Assembly (NCBI RefSeq): GCF_006346395.1
Contig: NZ_VDMS01000006.1
Coordinates: forward strand, 59,117-123,116
Direction of reading: 5' to 3'
DNA: 64,000 nt
From: Nocardioides plantarum
GTDB lineage: Bacteria > Actinomycetota > Actinomycetes > Propionibacteriales > Nocardioidaceae
The notes beneath the pieces were generated by a model, which worked only from the letters and a program-made list of their open reading frames with translations, made no database searches and had not been told where the DNA came from. Shown one piece after another: positions 50,973 through 60,224 of this stretch; within the stretch, counting starts at the first letter, position 1, and each line of letters starts with the position of its first letter. Both the position numbers and the translations under genes were made by a program.

Positions 50973-52447
50973 CCGAGCTCGAGACCCCCTCCGCCACCAC
51001 GACGCACCTCCTGTCGTCCTCGGACCGGGGCCGCGCCATCCAGTTCCCCGCCGGCTTCGGGTGGGGCGCCGCGACGGCGTCCTACCAGGTCGAGGGCGCC
51101 GCCGCCCTCGACGGTCGTACGCCGTCCATCTGGGACACCTACGCCGCCCGGCCCGGTGCCGTGGTCGCCGGCGACAACGGCGACGTGGCCTGCGACCACT
51201 ACCACCGCTACCGCGACGACGTCGCCCTGATGCGCGACCTCAACCTGGGCTCCTACCGCTTCTCGGTCGCGTGGCCGCGGGTGCGCCCCGACGGCGGCGC
51301 GGTCAACGAGGCCGGCCTCGACTTCTACCGCCGCCTGGTCGACGAGCTGCTCGACGCCGGCATCACGCCGTGGCTGACGCTCTATCACTGGGACCTGCCG
51401 CAGACCCTCGAGGACGCCGGCGGGTGGACCCACCGCGACACCGTCCACCGCTTCGTCGACTACGCGCAGACCGTGCACGACGCGCTGGGCGACCGGGTCC
51501 CGACGATCACCACGATGAACGAGCCGTGGTGCTCGGCGTTCCTCGGCTACACCTCCGGGCGCCACGCCCCCGGGCGACGCGAGGGCGCCGCCGGGCTCGT
51601 GGCCGCCCACCACCTGATGCTCGCGCACGGGCTCGCGGTCCAGGCCCTGCGCGCCGACGGCGCCACCGCCGACCTCGGCATCACGCTCAACCTCACCGTC
51701 GCCGACCCCCACGACGCCGACGACCCCGTCGACCGTGACGCCGCGCGCCGCGTCGACGGGCTCTTCAACCGGGTCTTCCTCGACCCCCTGCTGCGAGGGC
51801 ACTACCCCGAGGACGTGCTGGCCGACACCGCGGCGATGACCTTCGCCGGACAGCCGTGGACCGACGTCGTCCACGACGGCGACCTCGCCGCGGTGAGCAG
51901 CCGGCTCGACGTGCTGGGCGTCAACTACTACAACGGCGGCGCCCACTCCGGGCACCCGCACCCGGCGCCCGACGACGGCGGCGTGGTCCACCCCGACCTG
52001 CCCAGCGGGTCGCCGTTCCCCGGCGGCGACGACATCCACGAGGTCAGCCGCGGCCTGCCGCGCACCGGCATCGGCTGGGAGGTGCAGCCCGAGGGCTTCA
52101 CCCGCCTGTTGACCCGGTTGCACGACGACTACGACCTGCCCCCGGTCTGGATCACCGAGAACGGCGCCGCCTACGCCGACGAGGTCGTCGACGGCCGCGT
52201 CGACGACCACGAGCGGCGCGACTACGTCGAGGCCCACCTGCGCGCCCTGCACGCCGCTATCGAGCAGGGCGTCGACGTCCGCGGCTACTTCGCGTGGTCG
52301 CTGCTCGACAACTTCGAGTGGTCCTACGGCTACGGCCAGCGGTTCGGCATCGTCCACGTCGACTTCGACACCCAGGAGCGCACCCGCAAGCTCAGCGCCG
52401 ACTGGTACTCCCGCGTCGCGGCCTCGGGTCACGTCGGGGAGGTCTAG
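50969..52447 (+). CDS. GH1 beta-glucosidase
   Basis: A 492-residue cytoplasmic enzyme of family GH1: acid/base Glu185 in TITTMNEPW, nucleophile Glu397 in VWITENGAAY, and the N-terminal signature FGWGAATASYQVEGA. W-x-L-x-D-N-F-E-W (SLLDNFEWSYGYGQRFGIV) is the C-terminal signature that holds the aglycone. It hydrolyses imported cellobiose and beta-glucosides. ATGA overlap with the permease. Its specificity complements the GH3 enzyme. Confidence 0.93.
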   Translation: MTELETPSATTTHLLSSSDRGRAIQFPAGFGWGAATASYQVEGAAALDGRTPSIWDTYAARPGAVVAGDNGDVACDHYHRYRDDVALMRDLNLGSYRFSVAWPRVRPDGGAVNEAGLDFYRRLVDELLDAGITPWLTLYHWDLPQTLEDAGGWTHRDTVHRFVDYAQTVHDALGDRVPTITTMNEPWCSAFLGYTSGRHAPGRREGAAGLVAAHHLMLAHGLAVQALRADGATADLGITLNLTVADPHDADDPVDRDAARRVDGLFNRVFLDPLLRGHYPEDVLADTAAMTFAGQPWTDVVHDGDLAAVSSRLDVLGVNYYNGGAHSGHPHPAPDDGGVVHPDLPSGSPFPGGDDIHEVSRGLPRTGIGWEVQPEGFTRLLTRLHDDYDLPPVWITENGAAYADEVVDGRVDDHERRDYVEAHLRALHAAIEQGVDVRGYFAWSLLDNFEWSYGYGQRFGIVHVDFDTQERTRKLSADWYSRVAASGHVGEV

Positions 52448-52448
52448 C

Positions 52449-53492
52449 GTGACCGGCGTGATGGACGAGGACAGCGCCCGATCGCCGTCGTTGCCCACCC
52501 TCGACGAGGTGGCCCGGCTGGCCGGCGTCTCGCGGGCGACCGCGTCGCGGGCCATCAACGGCGGCGACAAGGTGAGCCTGAAGGCCCGCACCGCGGTCGA
52601 CGCCGCCGTCCAGTCCCTGGGCTACGCACCCAACCTCGCCGCCCGCAGCCTGGTGACGCGGCGTACCGACTCGGTCGCGCTCGTCGTGCCCGAGCCCGAC
52701 GACCGGGTCTTCTCCGACCCGTTCTTCGCCCGCACCCTGCGCGGCGTCAGCCGGGTCCTCGGAGCGCGCGACCTCCAGCTGGTGCTGCTCCTCACCGGGC
52801 CCGGCGAGGAGGAGCAGCGGATGCTCCGCTACCTCCGCAACCGCCACATCGACGGGGCCATCGTGGTGTCCCACCACCGCAACGACCACCTCAGCGACCA
52901 CCTCGCCGCGATGGGCCTGCCGTGCGTGTTCGTCGGTCGCCCGTGGACCAGCGCCGCCAAGGTCGCCTACGTCGACACCGACAACGTCGCCGGCGGCAGC
53001 GAGGCGACCGAGGCCCTCGTACGCCGGGGCTGCCGCCGCATCGGCACCATCGCCGGACCGGCCGACATGACCGCCGGGGTCGACCGGCTGCTGGGCTGGC
53101 GGATGGCGATGCACAAGGCGGGCCTGTCCGACGACGCCGTCGTGCACGGCGACTTCACCGAGGCCGGCGGCGAGTCCGCGGCCGCCCAGCTGCTCATCCA
53201 GCACCCCGACCTCGACGGCATCGCCGTCGCCTCCGACCTGATGGCCGCCGGCGCCCTGCGCGCCCTGGCCCGCACCGGTCGCCGGGTCCCCGACGACGTC
53301 GCCGTGGTCGGGTACGACGACCTCGGCGTCGCCGAGCGGACCACCCCACCGCTGACCACCGTCCACGCCCCGGTCGGCGACATGGCCGACCAGGCCGCCC
53401 GCCTGCTCCTCGAGCAGCTCGACGACGGAGGCCGGCCGCGCGCGATGCGCATCGTCTTCCCGCCCTCGCTGGTCCAGCGCGACAGCGCCTGA
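52449..53492 (+). CDS. LacI-family repressor (CebR-like)
   Basis: A 347-residue repressor. The N-terminal helix-turn-helix is TLDEVARLAGVSRATASRAI, and the hinge is YAPNLAARSLVTRRTDS. The periplasmic-binding-like effector domain follows (VALVVPEPDDRVFSDPFF, then IDGAIVVSHHRND). It is probably released from DNA by cellobiose or a cello-oligosaccharide and acts at the two TGGGAGCGCT-type boxes. It begins 1 bp after the GH1 stop. An ATG at 52461 is an alternative start. Confidence 0.9.
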   Translation: MTGVMDEDSARSPSLPTLDEVARLAGVSRATASRAINGGDKVSLKARTAVDAAVQSLGYAPNLAARSLVTRRTDSVALVVPEPDDRVFSDPFFARTLRGVSRVLGARDLQLVLLLTGPGEEEQRMLRYLRNRHIDGAIVVSHHRNDHLSDHLAAMGLPCVFVGRPWTSAAKVAYVDTDNVAGGSEATEALVRRGCRRIGTIAGPADMTAGVDRLLGWRMAMHKAGLSDDAVVHGDFTEAGGESAAAQLLIQHPDLDGIAVASDLMAAGALRALARTGRRVPDDVAVVGYDDLGVAERTTPPLTTVHAPVGDMADQAARLLLEQLDDGGRPRAMRIVFPPSLVQRDSA

Positions 53493-53583
53493 CCCACCCC
53501 GTCCGCGCACGCAGCAACCACCCGCATCCACCCGCATCCACCACGCACCGCCGGCCCCCTGCCGGCGAAGGGAGCACAGCCAG

Positions 53584-54669
53584 ATGGCCACCGTGACGTT
53601 CGAGAAGGCACAGCGCTGGTACCCCGGCGCCGACAAGCCCGCCGTACCCGGCATCGACCTGGAGATCGGCGACGGGGAGTTCATGGTGCTCGTCGGCCCG
53701 TCGGGGTGCGGCAAGTCCACGACCCTGCGGATGCTCGCCGGGCTCGAGGAGGTCGACGACGGCAAGGTCTTCATCGGCGAGCGCGACATCACCACCGTGC
53801 CGCCCAAGGACCGCGACATCGCCATGGTCTTCCAGAACTACGCGCTCTACCCGCACATGACGGTCGCCGACAACCTCGGCTTCGCGCTCAAGATCGCCAA
53901 GGTGCCCGGCGACGAGCGCAAGAGGCGCGTCGCCGAGGCCGCCCGCATCCTCGGTCTCGAGGAGTTCCTGGGCCGCAAGCCCAAGGCGCTGTCCGGCGGG
54001 CAGCGCCAGCGGGTCGCGATGGGCCGCGCCATCGTGCGCAACCCCGCGGTCTTCTGCATGGACGAGCCGCTGTCCAACCTCGACGCCAAGATGCGCGTGC
54101 AGACCCGCACCGACATCGCCAAGCTCCAGGCCGACCTCGGTGTCACCACCGTCTACGTCACCCACGACCAGGTCGAGGCGATGACCATGGGCGACCGGGT
54201 CGCGGTGATGAAGGACGGCGTGCTCCAGCAGGTCGACACGCCCCTCGCCCTCTACGACCGCCCGGTCAACCTCTTCGTCGCCGGCTTCATCGGCTCCCCG
54301 CAGATGAACCTGCTCGAGGCGACCGCCTCGCAGGACGGCCAGGCGCAGATCGGCGACTACCAGGTCCCGGTCGACCCGACCGCGGCCCAGCGGATGCGCG
54401 GCCAGGTCACCGTCGGCGTCCGGCCCGAGTCGTGGCGCATCGTCTCGGCCGAGCAGGGCGGGCTGCCGGTCCGGGTCACCGTCGTCGAGGAGCTCGGCGC
54501 CGACGGCTACGTCTACGGCACCTCCGGCGTCGACGGCACCCCCGCCAACATCATCGTGCGGGTCTCCGGCCGCGACCAGGTCCACAAGGGCGACACCATC
54601 CACGTCACCACCGACCCGGCCCAGGTGCACGTCTTCGACACCGACACCGGCGCGCGCCTGTCCGCGTGA
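53584..54669 (+). CDS. MsiK/UgpC-type sugar ABC transporter ATPase
   Basis: A 361-residue ATPase: Walker A GPSGCGKST, Q-loop MVFQNYALYPHMTV, signature LSGGQRQRVAMGR, Walker B VFCMDEPLSNLDA, switch TVYVTHDQVEAMTM. Residues about 240-360 are the regulatory MalK-type domain with the TOBE fold (VGVRPESWRIVS). In Streptomyces one such ATPase (MsiK) serves several sugar importers from elsewhere on the chromosome; here it is in the locus. The 91-bp gap after the repressor may hold a secondary promoter. The ribosome site is AAGGGAGCAC. Confidence 0.92.
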   Translation: MATVTFEKAQRWYPGADKPAVPGIDLEIGDGEFMVLVGPSGCGKSTTLRMLAGLEEVDDGKVFIGERDITTVPPKDRDIAMVFQNYALYPHMTVADNLGFALKIAKVPGDERKRRVAEAARILGLEEFLGRKPKALSGGQRQRVAMGRAIVRNPAVFCMDEPLSNLDAKMRVQTRTDIAKLQADLGVTTVYVTHDQVEAMTMGDRVAVMKDGVLQQVDTPLALYDRPVNLFVAGFIGSPQMNLLEATASQDGQAQIGDYQVPVDPTAAQRMRGQVTVGVRPESWRIVSAEQGGLPVRVTVVEELGADGYVYGTSGVDGTPANIIVRVSGRDQVHKGDTIHVTTDPAQVHVFDTDTGARLSA

Positions 54670-55694
54670 CGGGTCTGGTCCTCCCCGGCCCGCGGCTGCT
54701 CGACCCCGCCGGCGTACCGCCGCTGCGGTGGGCTGTCGTCGGCACCGGCATCGGGGCCGCCTTCGTGGCCTCGCTGCACGCGCACACGCCGCAGCGCGTC
54801 GTCCTCTGGGTGGCCCGCGACGCCGCCCGCACGCGCGAGGTCGCCCGTCGGCACGGGGTCGAGCGGTCGACCACCGACCTGGCCGCGGCCCTCGCCGACC
54901 CCGAGGTCGACGCCGTCCACGTCGCGACGCCCCACCCGCTGCACCGCGACCAGGCCCTGGCCGCCATCGCGGCCGGCAAGCACGTGCTGGTCGAGAAGCC
55001 GATCGCCATGACGGCCGTCGACGCCGCGGCCATCACCTCCGCCGCGGCCGGAGCGGGCGTGCTGGCCATGGAGGCGATGTGGACCCGCTACCTGCCCCAG
55101 ACCGACGTCCTGCGCCAGGTGCTCGCCGAGGGGCTCCTCGGCGAGCCACGTCTGGTGCGCGCCGACCTCGGCTCCGCCGTCCCGTACGACGCCACCAGCC
55201 GCCTCTGGAACCCCGACCTGGGGGGCGGGGCCCTGCTCGACGTCGGCATCTATCCGATCAGCCTCGCCTCGATGGTGCTCGGGCCGCCGGCTGCCATCAC
55301 CGCCACCGGCCGACTGGCGCCCTCCGGAGTCGATGCCGCAGCCCACGTCCTGATCGGCGCCGCGGGCGGTGGCGCCGCGCTGCTGTCGACGTCGCTCGAC
55401 ACCGCGCTCCCGGCGGTGGCGGGCGTCGTGGGGTCCGAGGGTCACACCGAGATCGCCGCGCCGTTCTACGCCCCGACCGCGCTCACGGTCACCGTGGGCC
55501 CGGAGGGCTCGACCCGCACGGCGACCTGGACACACCCCCCGACCGACGGCCCGACCGACGGCTACGCCTACCAGGCGACCGCCTTCGCCCACTACGTCGC
55601 GCAGGGTCGGGTGGAGTCGCCGCTGCACACGCACTCCGAGACGGTGTCGGTCCTGGCGACCATCGACGAGGTACGCCGTCAGCTCGGCGCCTGA
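54666..55694 (+). CDS. Gfo/Idh/MocA-family NAD(P)-dependent oxidoreductase
   Basis: A 342-residue enzyme: Rossmann motif RWAVVGTGIGAAFVASL (G-x-G-x-x-G), the family EKP motif HVLVEKPIAMT (about 105-115), and the substrate-domain segment GGGALLDVGIYPISLASMVL with the usual D-x-G-x-Y. It may oxidise a sugar or inositol-type product of the locus, for example glucose-derived compounds. The GTGA overlap with the ATPase gene puts it in the operon. Substrate unknown. Confidence 0.85.
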   Translation: MTGLVLPGPRLLDPAGVPPLRWAVVGTGIGAAFVASLHAHTPQRVVLWVARDAARTREVARRHGVERSTTDLAAALADPEVDAVHVATPHPLHRDQALAAIAAGKHVLVEKPIAMTAVDAAAITSAAAGAGVLAMEAMWTRYLPQTDVLRQVLAEGLLGEPRLVRADLGSAVPYDATSRLWNPDLGGGALLDVGIYPISLASMVLGPPAAITATGRLAPSGVDAAAHVLIGAAGGGAALLSTSLDTALPAVAGVVGSEGHTEIAAPFYAPTALTVTVGPEGSTRTATWTHPPTDGPTDGYAYQATAFAHYVAQGRVESPLHTHSETVSVLATIDEVRRQLGA

Positions 55695-55718
55695 GCGGCA
55701 CAGAGAGGCGCGCGGATT

Positions 55719-55734
55719 CCCCGGCTGGCCGGGG
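55719..55734. terminator. Hairpin between convergent operons
   Basis: CCCCGGC (55719-55725), TG, GCCGGGG (55728-55734): a 7-bp GC stem with a 2-nt loop in the 62-bp gap between the oxidoreductase and the polyprenyl synthase. It probably terminates both operons. Confidence 0.5.
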
Positions 55735-55756
55735 GTTCCGCGTCACCCCGCCCGCG

Positions 55757-56710
55757 TCACACGGGCCGGGCGGTCTCCAGCCCCGCACGACCCCGTACGG
55801 CGTCATCGAGCGCGGCGACCAGGGGTGCGGCCTGCTGGCGACCGTCGTCGTCGAGCGCGGTGAGCAGCGCCCGCTGCAGGGCGTCCGCGGCCCACTGGAG
55901 CAGCGCGACCCCGCCCGGGCTGCGCTCCACCGCGGCGCCCGCGGCGGCGATCTCGTCGACCACGAGGGCGGTCACCTCCGACGAGAGCCCCTGCCCCACC
56001 AGGGCGACCGCGGTGGGCACGCCGTTGGCGCGGTCGGCCCCCACGGGCTTGCCCAGGTGCGCCGGGTCGCCGATGGTGTCGAGGAGGTCGTCCACGTGCT
56101 GGAAGGCCATCCCGAAGTGGTGCCCGAACCGGCCGTGCGCGTCGACCACCACGGGGTCGGCACCCACGGCGAGAGCACCGATCTCGGCACTGGCGCGGAA
56201 CAGGGCGGCCGTCTTGAGCGCGATGTAGTCGGCGTGGGCCGCCACCGACGGCGCGGCGGCCAGGTCCTCCTCGCGCAGCTGCCCGGCGGCCATCTGCTCC
56301 AGCGCGCCGGCCCACACCCCGGCGGCCGCCACGGAGGAGTCGGCCGCAGCCGCCGCGCCCCGGGCGAGCAGCAGGTCGCCGACGACGATCGCGGTGCCGG
56401 TGCCGGCGGCGGCGACGACCGAGGGCCTCCCCCGACGCAGCGGAGCCGCGTCGATGATGTCGTCGTGCACGAGCGTCGCGACGTGGAGCAGCTCGACGGC
56501 GAGCGCACCGGACACGACATGGTCGTCGAGCTCGGGGGCGTGCCGGGGCTCGGAGAGGGCCGCGGCCGCGCTGCGGACCACCAGGTCGGGTCGCAGCAGC
56601 TTGCCCGGCCGCAACGCGTCGAGGACCACCAGGTCGACCCGCGCGACCCCGCACGAGGGCGGCGTACGCAGCCGCTCCCGCACCCCGTCGAGCAGCCGGT
56701 CGACGTCCAC
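55757..56710 (-). CDS. Polyprenyl synthetase (isoprenyl diphosphate synthase)
   Basis: A 317-residue trans-prenyltransferase: first Asp-rich motif LVHDDIIDAAPLRRGRPS (DDxxD at 83-87), second QHVDDLLDTIGD (207-214), and the GKxxR-like RPGKLLRP (34-41). It condenses isopentenyl diphosphate onto an allylic starter. GTG 56710 overlaps the previous stop by one base, so it is the last gene of the ebo-type operon and could supply the prenyl substrate for the UbiA-type enzyme. Product length cannot be fixed from sequence. Confidence 0.88.
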   Translation of the reverse strand: MDVDRLLDGVRERLRTPPSCGVARVDLVVLDALRPGKLLRPDLVVRSAAAALSEPRHAPELDDHVVSGALAVELLHVATLVHDDIIDAAPLRRGRPSVVAAAGTGTAIVVGDLLLARGAAAAADSSVAAAGVWAGALEQMAAGQLREEDLAAAPSVAAHADYIALKTAALFRASAEIGALAVGADPVVVDAHGRFGHHFGMAFQHVDDLLDTIGDPAHLGKPVGADRANGVPTAVALVGQGLSSEVTALVVDEIAAAGAAVERSPGGVALLQWAADALQRALLTALDDDGRQQAAPLVAALDDAVRGRAGLETARPV

Positions 56711-58104
56711 TACGACACCGACGAGGGGGCCGACGCGTCCGCGCCGAGGTTGACGAGGTCGATCAGCAGGTCGCGCACGGCGGTCGCGGCGATCCGCTCC
56801 CCCAGCACACCGGGCTGGTCGCAGATGACCATCGGGGCGTCGGCGTCACGCTCAGGGAGCCGGCCGTGGGTGCCGCGCACCGGGGCCGGGTCGAGCGGGA
56901 CGACCTTCATCGCGTAGCGCAGGCCCGCGGCCTTGCGGGCCAGGGTCAGCGCGGCCTTGGCCTTGACCAGCTTGTCCTCGGGGTCGAAGAAGAGCTCGGC
57001 GGGGTCGTAGCCGGGCTTGCGGTGGATCTCGACGCCCCGCGCGAAGTCGGGGGCGCGCTCGTCGTCGTCCCAGTAGTAGTAGGTGAACCACGCCGTCGGG
57101 TCGGCGACCAGGACGAGCTCGCCGGAGCGCTCGTGGTCGAGGCCGAACTCGGCCTGCCCCTCGCGGTCGAGCACCCGGTCGACCCCCGGCAGGGCGGCGC
57201 ACAGCGCGCGGACCTGCTCGAGGTCGGCCGGGTCGGCGACGTAGACGTGGGCGAGCTGGTGGTCGGCCACGGCGAACGCGCGCGACACCCAGGGGTCGAG
57301 GTACTCCATGCCGTCCTGGGTGTAGACCTCGAGCAGGCCGGCGGTGCGCAGCGCCCGGTTGACGTCGACGGGGGTGTCGGCCTTGGTGATGCCGTACTCC
57401 GACAGCACGACGACCCGCGCCCCGAGCGCGGCCGCGTCGTCGAGCAGCGGCGCGAGGGCGTCGTCGACGTCGCGCGCGGCCTGCCGGGCCTCCGGGGCGT
57501 CGGGGCCGAACCGCTGCAGGTCGTAGTCGAGGTGGGGCAGGTAGGCCAGCGTCAGGTCGGCGCGCGACAGCAGCCGGCGCGCCGCGCCGACGATCCACTC
57601 CGAGGACCGGATCGAGGCCGTGGGTCCCCAGTACTGGAACAGCGGGAACTCGCCCAGCTCGCCGACCAGCTCGTCGTGCAGCTCGGGCGGGCGCGTGTAG
57701 GCGTCGGGGGCCTTCTTGCCGTCGGCGTAGTAGATCGGCCGGGGGGTGACCGTCCAGTCGGTGGTGGCGCCCATGGCGTACCACCAGCACACGTTGGCCA
57801 CCGTGTAGCCGGGCACCTGGTGGCGGATGGTCTCCCAGACCTTCTCGCCCTGCACCAGGCGGTTGTGCTGGCGCCACAGGAAGATCTCGCCCAGGTCGCG
57901 GAAGTACCAGCCGTTGCCGACGATGCCGTGCTCGGCCGGGGTGAGCCCGGTCAGCAGCGTCGACTGCACGCTGCAGGTCACCGCCGGCAGGACCGGCTCG
58001 AGGACCGCCTGGGACCCGCCCGCGGCGAGTCGCTTGAGCCGGGGCATGTGCTCGAGCAGGGCAGGGGTGAGACCGACGACGTCGACGACGAGCAGCTTGT
58101 CCAT
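56710..58104 (-). CDS. EboF-like nucleotide pyrophosphatase/phosphodiesterase
   Basis: A 464-residue member of the alkaline-phosphatase superfamily: LLVVDVVGLTPALLEHM, then VLPAVTCSVQSTLLTGLTPA with the nucleophile Thr, the metal ligands in YLPHLDYDLQRFG (Asp, His) and VVLSEYGITKA, and HIS-type HKPGYDPAELFF. Such enzymes cleave phosphodiester bonds of nucleotide or lipid-linked sugars. In known ebo clusters the homologue is EboF. It overlaps the polyprenyl synthase. RBS-like GGAG precedes ATG 58104. Confidence 0.8.
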   Translation of the reverse strand: MDKLLVVDVVGLTPALLEHMPRLKRLAAGGSQAVLEPVLPAVTCSVQSTLLTGLTPAEHGIVGNGWYFRDLGEIFLWRQHNRLVQGEKVWETIRHQVPGYTVANVCWWYAMGATTDWTVTPRPIYYADGKKAPDAYTRPPELHDELVGELGEFPLFQYWGPTASIRSSEWIVGAARRLLSRADLTLAYLPHLDYDLQRFGPDAPEARQAARDVDDALAPLLDDAAALGARVVVLSEYGITKADTPVDVNRALRTAGLLEVYTQDGMEYLDPWVSRAFAVADHQLAHVYVADPADLEQVRALCAALPGVDRVLDREGQAEFGLDHERSGELVLVADPTAWFTYYYWDDDERAPDFARGVEIHRKPGYDPAELFFDPEDKLVKAKAALTLARKAAGLRYAMKVVPLDPAPVRGTHGRLPERDADAPMVICDQPGVLGERIAATAVRDLLIDLVNLGADASAPSSVS

Positions 58105-58148
58105 GGGGGTGATCTCCAGGTGAGGGGGTGTGGATCAGGTGGGGTCGC

Positions 58149-59342
58149 TCAGAGGGGGGTGAGACCGAGGCCGACGAGCTCGGCGTGGACCCACGCGAGC
58201 TCGGCGGCCAGGCCGGCCGCGAGGGCGTCGTCGTCGGCCGGTCCGCCACCGGGCAGGACCGACCACGTGTAGGTCTCGACCTCGAGGTGGGCGACGTGGG
58301 CGGTGGGTCCGCCGAGCAGGGCGGCCAGCGAGGCCCGCAGCTCCTCGCGCCCGGTGCGCAGGGGCGCCTGGGGGTCGGCGTGCACCGGCACGTGGAAGTG
58401 CACGCGCCAGGGGGCGTCGGTGTCGAGCGGGTCGGCTCCGTCGAGGGCCTCGGGCAGGTCGTCGCGAGCCGCGACCGCCCCGTCGGGCCGGGCCTGGCGC
58501 ACCTGGTGGAGGAAGCGGTCCTCGGCGTACGACGAGAGCGCGGAGCGCGTGGCCGCGTCGGCCGGGTCGTCGACCACCAGGGCCGAGGCCGGCTGGGCCT
58601 TGACCACGCGCAGCCCGGCGTCGCCGAGCAGGGCGAGGGCGTGGGTGGCGTCGTCGAAGCCGACGGCGAGGTGGCACAGGTCGAGGCAGATGCCGATCCA
58701 GTCGCGGTCGACCGCGGCGAGGTGCTCGACGGCCTGCTCGACGGTCTCGACGACGCAGCCGGGCTCGGGCTCGACACCGACGACGACCCGGCGGCCGGTC
58801 TCGTCGGCGAGGCGGGCCAGGCCGGAGGCGAGCTCGGCGAGGTGGCCCTCGGCCTGCTGCTGGTCGGCCGCGGACCACGGCGTCTGCCAGGCCAGCGGCA
58901 GCGTCGAGATCGACCCGTGGTCGGCGTCGTCGGGGAGCAGCCCGCCCAGCACGCGTGCCGCGGCCAGCGTGTAGTCGAGGCGCTCGCGCTCGGCCCAGGT
59001 CGGGTGGTAGACGGCGTGCTTGACGACGGGGTCCTGGAAGGAGGCGTAGGGGAACGCGTTGACCGTGACCACCTCGACGCTGTGCTCGGCCAGCTGCTCG
59101 CGCACCCGGCGTACGCCGGCGGGGTCCGCCGCGAGCCGGTGCGCGGCGGCAGCGGGCAGCCACAGGCCGAGGCCCACGACGCCGCCGGTCGGCGCGCCGT
59201 CGGACCCGGCGTCCAGGACGCGACGGATCGCCCCGCCCATCCCGACGGCCTGCGCGACCAGGCCGTCGACGTCCTCGGCGGGCAGCACGTTGGTGCCGTA
59301 GCCCAGGTGGACCACCGTGCCGTCGCGGTGGCGCAGCCGCAT
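58149..59342 (-). CDS. EboE-like metabolite traffic protein (TIM-barrel)
   Basis: A 397-residue protein of the EboE family: MRLRHRDGTVVHLGYGTNVL start, then VSVEVVTVNAFPYASFQD-type barrel strands (VEVVTVNAFPYASFQDPVVK), GVEPEPGCVVETVEQAVEHL with the Glu, and ICLDLCHLAVGFDD (Asp-x-x-His) that would bind a metal. It resembles xylose-isomerase-like sugar isomerases. ATG 59342 overlaps the EboB stop (ATGA). In cyanobacteria EboE takes part in moving an aromatic precursor to the periplasm. Confidence 0.82.
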   Translation of the reverse strand: MRLRHRDGTVVHLGYGTNVLPAEDVDGLVAQAVGMGGAIRRVLDAGSDGAPTGGVVGLGLWLPAAAAHRLAADPAGVRRVREQLAEHSVEVVTVNAFPYASFQDPVVKHAVYHPTWAERERLDYTLAAARVLGGLLPDDADHGSISTLPLAWQTPWSAADQQQAEGHLAELASGLARLADETGRRVVVGVEPEPGCVVETVEQAVEHLAAVDRDWIGICLDLCHLAVGFDDATHALALLGDAGLRVVKAQPASALVVDDPADAATRSALSSYAEDRFLHQVRQARPDGAVAARDDLPEALDGADPLDTDAPWRVHFHVPVHADPQAPLRTGREELRASLAALLGGPTAHVAHLEVETYTWSVLPGGGPADDDALAAGLAAELAWVHAELVGLGLTPL

Positions 59343-60223
59343 CAGGTGACCCGCTCGCCGCGCAGGACGGAGTTGCCCTCGAAGGTCTGGGTCAGGTCGG
59401 GCGTGGTCGTGTCGGTGGCGCCGGTGTCGTCGGGCAGCAGCAGCCGTCCGGACTGGGCGAAGAACTCGACGGGGTTGCGCCACAGCACCCGGTCGACGTC
59501 GTCGTCGGTGAACCCGGCCGCGAGCATCGCCTCGCCGGTCGCCAGGGTCAGCAGCGGGTCGCTGCGCCCCCAGTCGGCCGCGGAGTTGACCAGCACCCGG
59601 TCGGGCCCGTGGTCCTGCAGGATGCGCACCATGCGCTGGGGGTCCATCTTGGTGTCGGGGTAGATCGAGAAGCCCATCCAGCAGCCGCTGGCCTCGACGG
59701 GGCCGACGGTCAGCTCGTTGAGGTGGTCGACGACGACCATCCCCGGGGCGAGCCCGGACTCCTCGACCAGCTCGAGCGTGCGTCGGGTGCCGCCCTCCTT
59801 GTCGCGGTGGGGGGTGTGCACCATCGCCGGCAGCTCGAACTCGACGGCCAGCGCCAGCTGGGCGCTGAAGGCGTGCTCCTCGGCGTCGGTCATCGAGTCG
59901 AAGCCGATCTCGCCGACCGCGACGACGCCGTCCTTGGCGAGGTAGCGCGGCAGGACGTCGAGGACCTCGAGGCAGCGGGGGTCGTTGGCCTCCTTGGGGT
60001 TGAGCGCGATCGTGCAGTGGTGGGCGATGCCGAACTGCGCGGCCCGGAACCGCTCCCAGCCGATGAGGCCGTCGAAGTAGTCGGTGAACGAGCCGACGCT
60101 GGTGCGCGGCTGCCCGAGCCAGAAGGCCGGCTCGACCAGGGCGCGCACGCCGGCGGCGTACATGCGCTCGTAGTCGTCGGTCGTGCGTGACGTCATGTGG
60201 ATGTGCGGGTCGAAGATGCGCAT
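59342..60223 (-). CDS. EboB-like TatD-family metal hydrolase
   Basis: A 293-residue metallohydrolase: MRIFDPHIHMTSRTTDDYER has the HxH ligands, VGEIGFDSMTDAEEHAFSAQ the Glu, PAMVHTPHRDKEGGTR the next His, VVVDHLNELTVGP the next, and VLVNSAADWGRSDPLL the final Asp. The family includes TatD DNases and amidohydrolases; in ebo clusters this is EboB with an unknown substrate. ATG 60223 is 1 bp from the EboA stop, and its stop overlaps EboE. Confidence 0.82.
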   Translation of the reverse strand: MRIFDPHIHMTSRTTDDYERMYAAGVRALVEPAFWLGQPRTSVGSFTDYFDGLIGWERFRAAQFGIAHHCTIALNPKEANDPRCLEVLDVLPRYLAKDGVVAVGEIGFDSMTDAEEHAFSAQLALAVEFELPAMVHTPHRDKEGGTRRTLELVEESGLAPGMVVVDHLNELTVGPVEASGCWMGFSIYPDTKMDPQRMVRILQDHGPDRVLVNSAADWGRSDPLLTLATGEAMLAAGFTDDDVDRVLWRNPVEFFAQSGRLLLPDDTGATDTTTPDLTQTFEGNSVLRGERVT

Positions 60224-60224
60224 C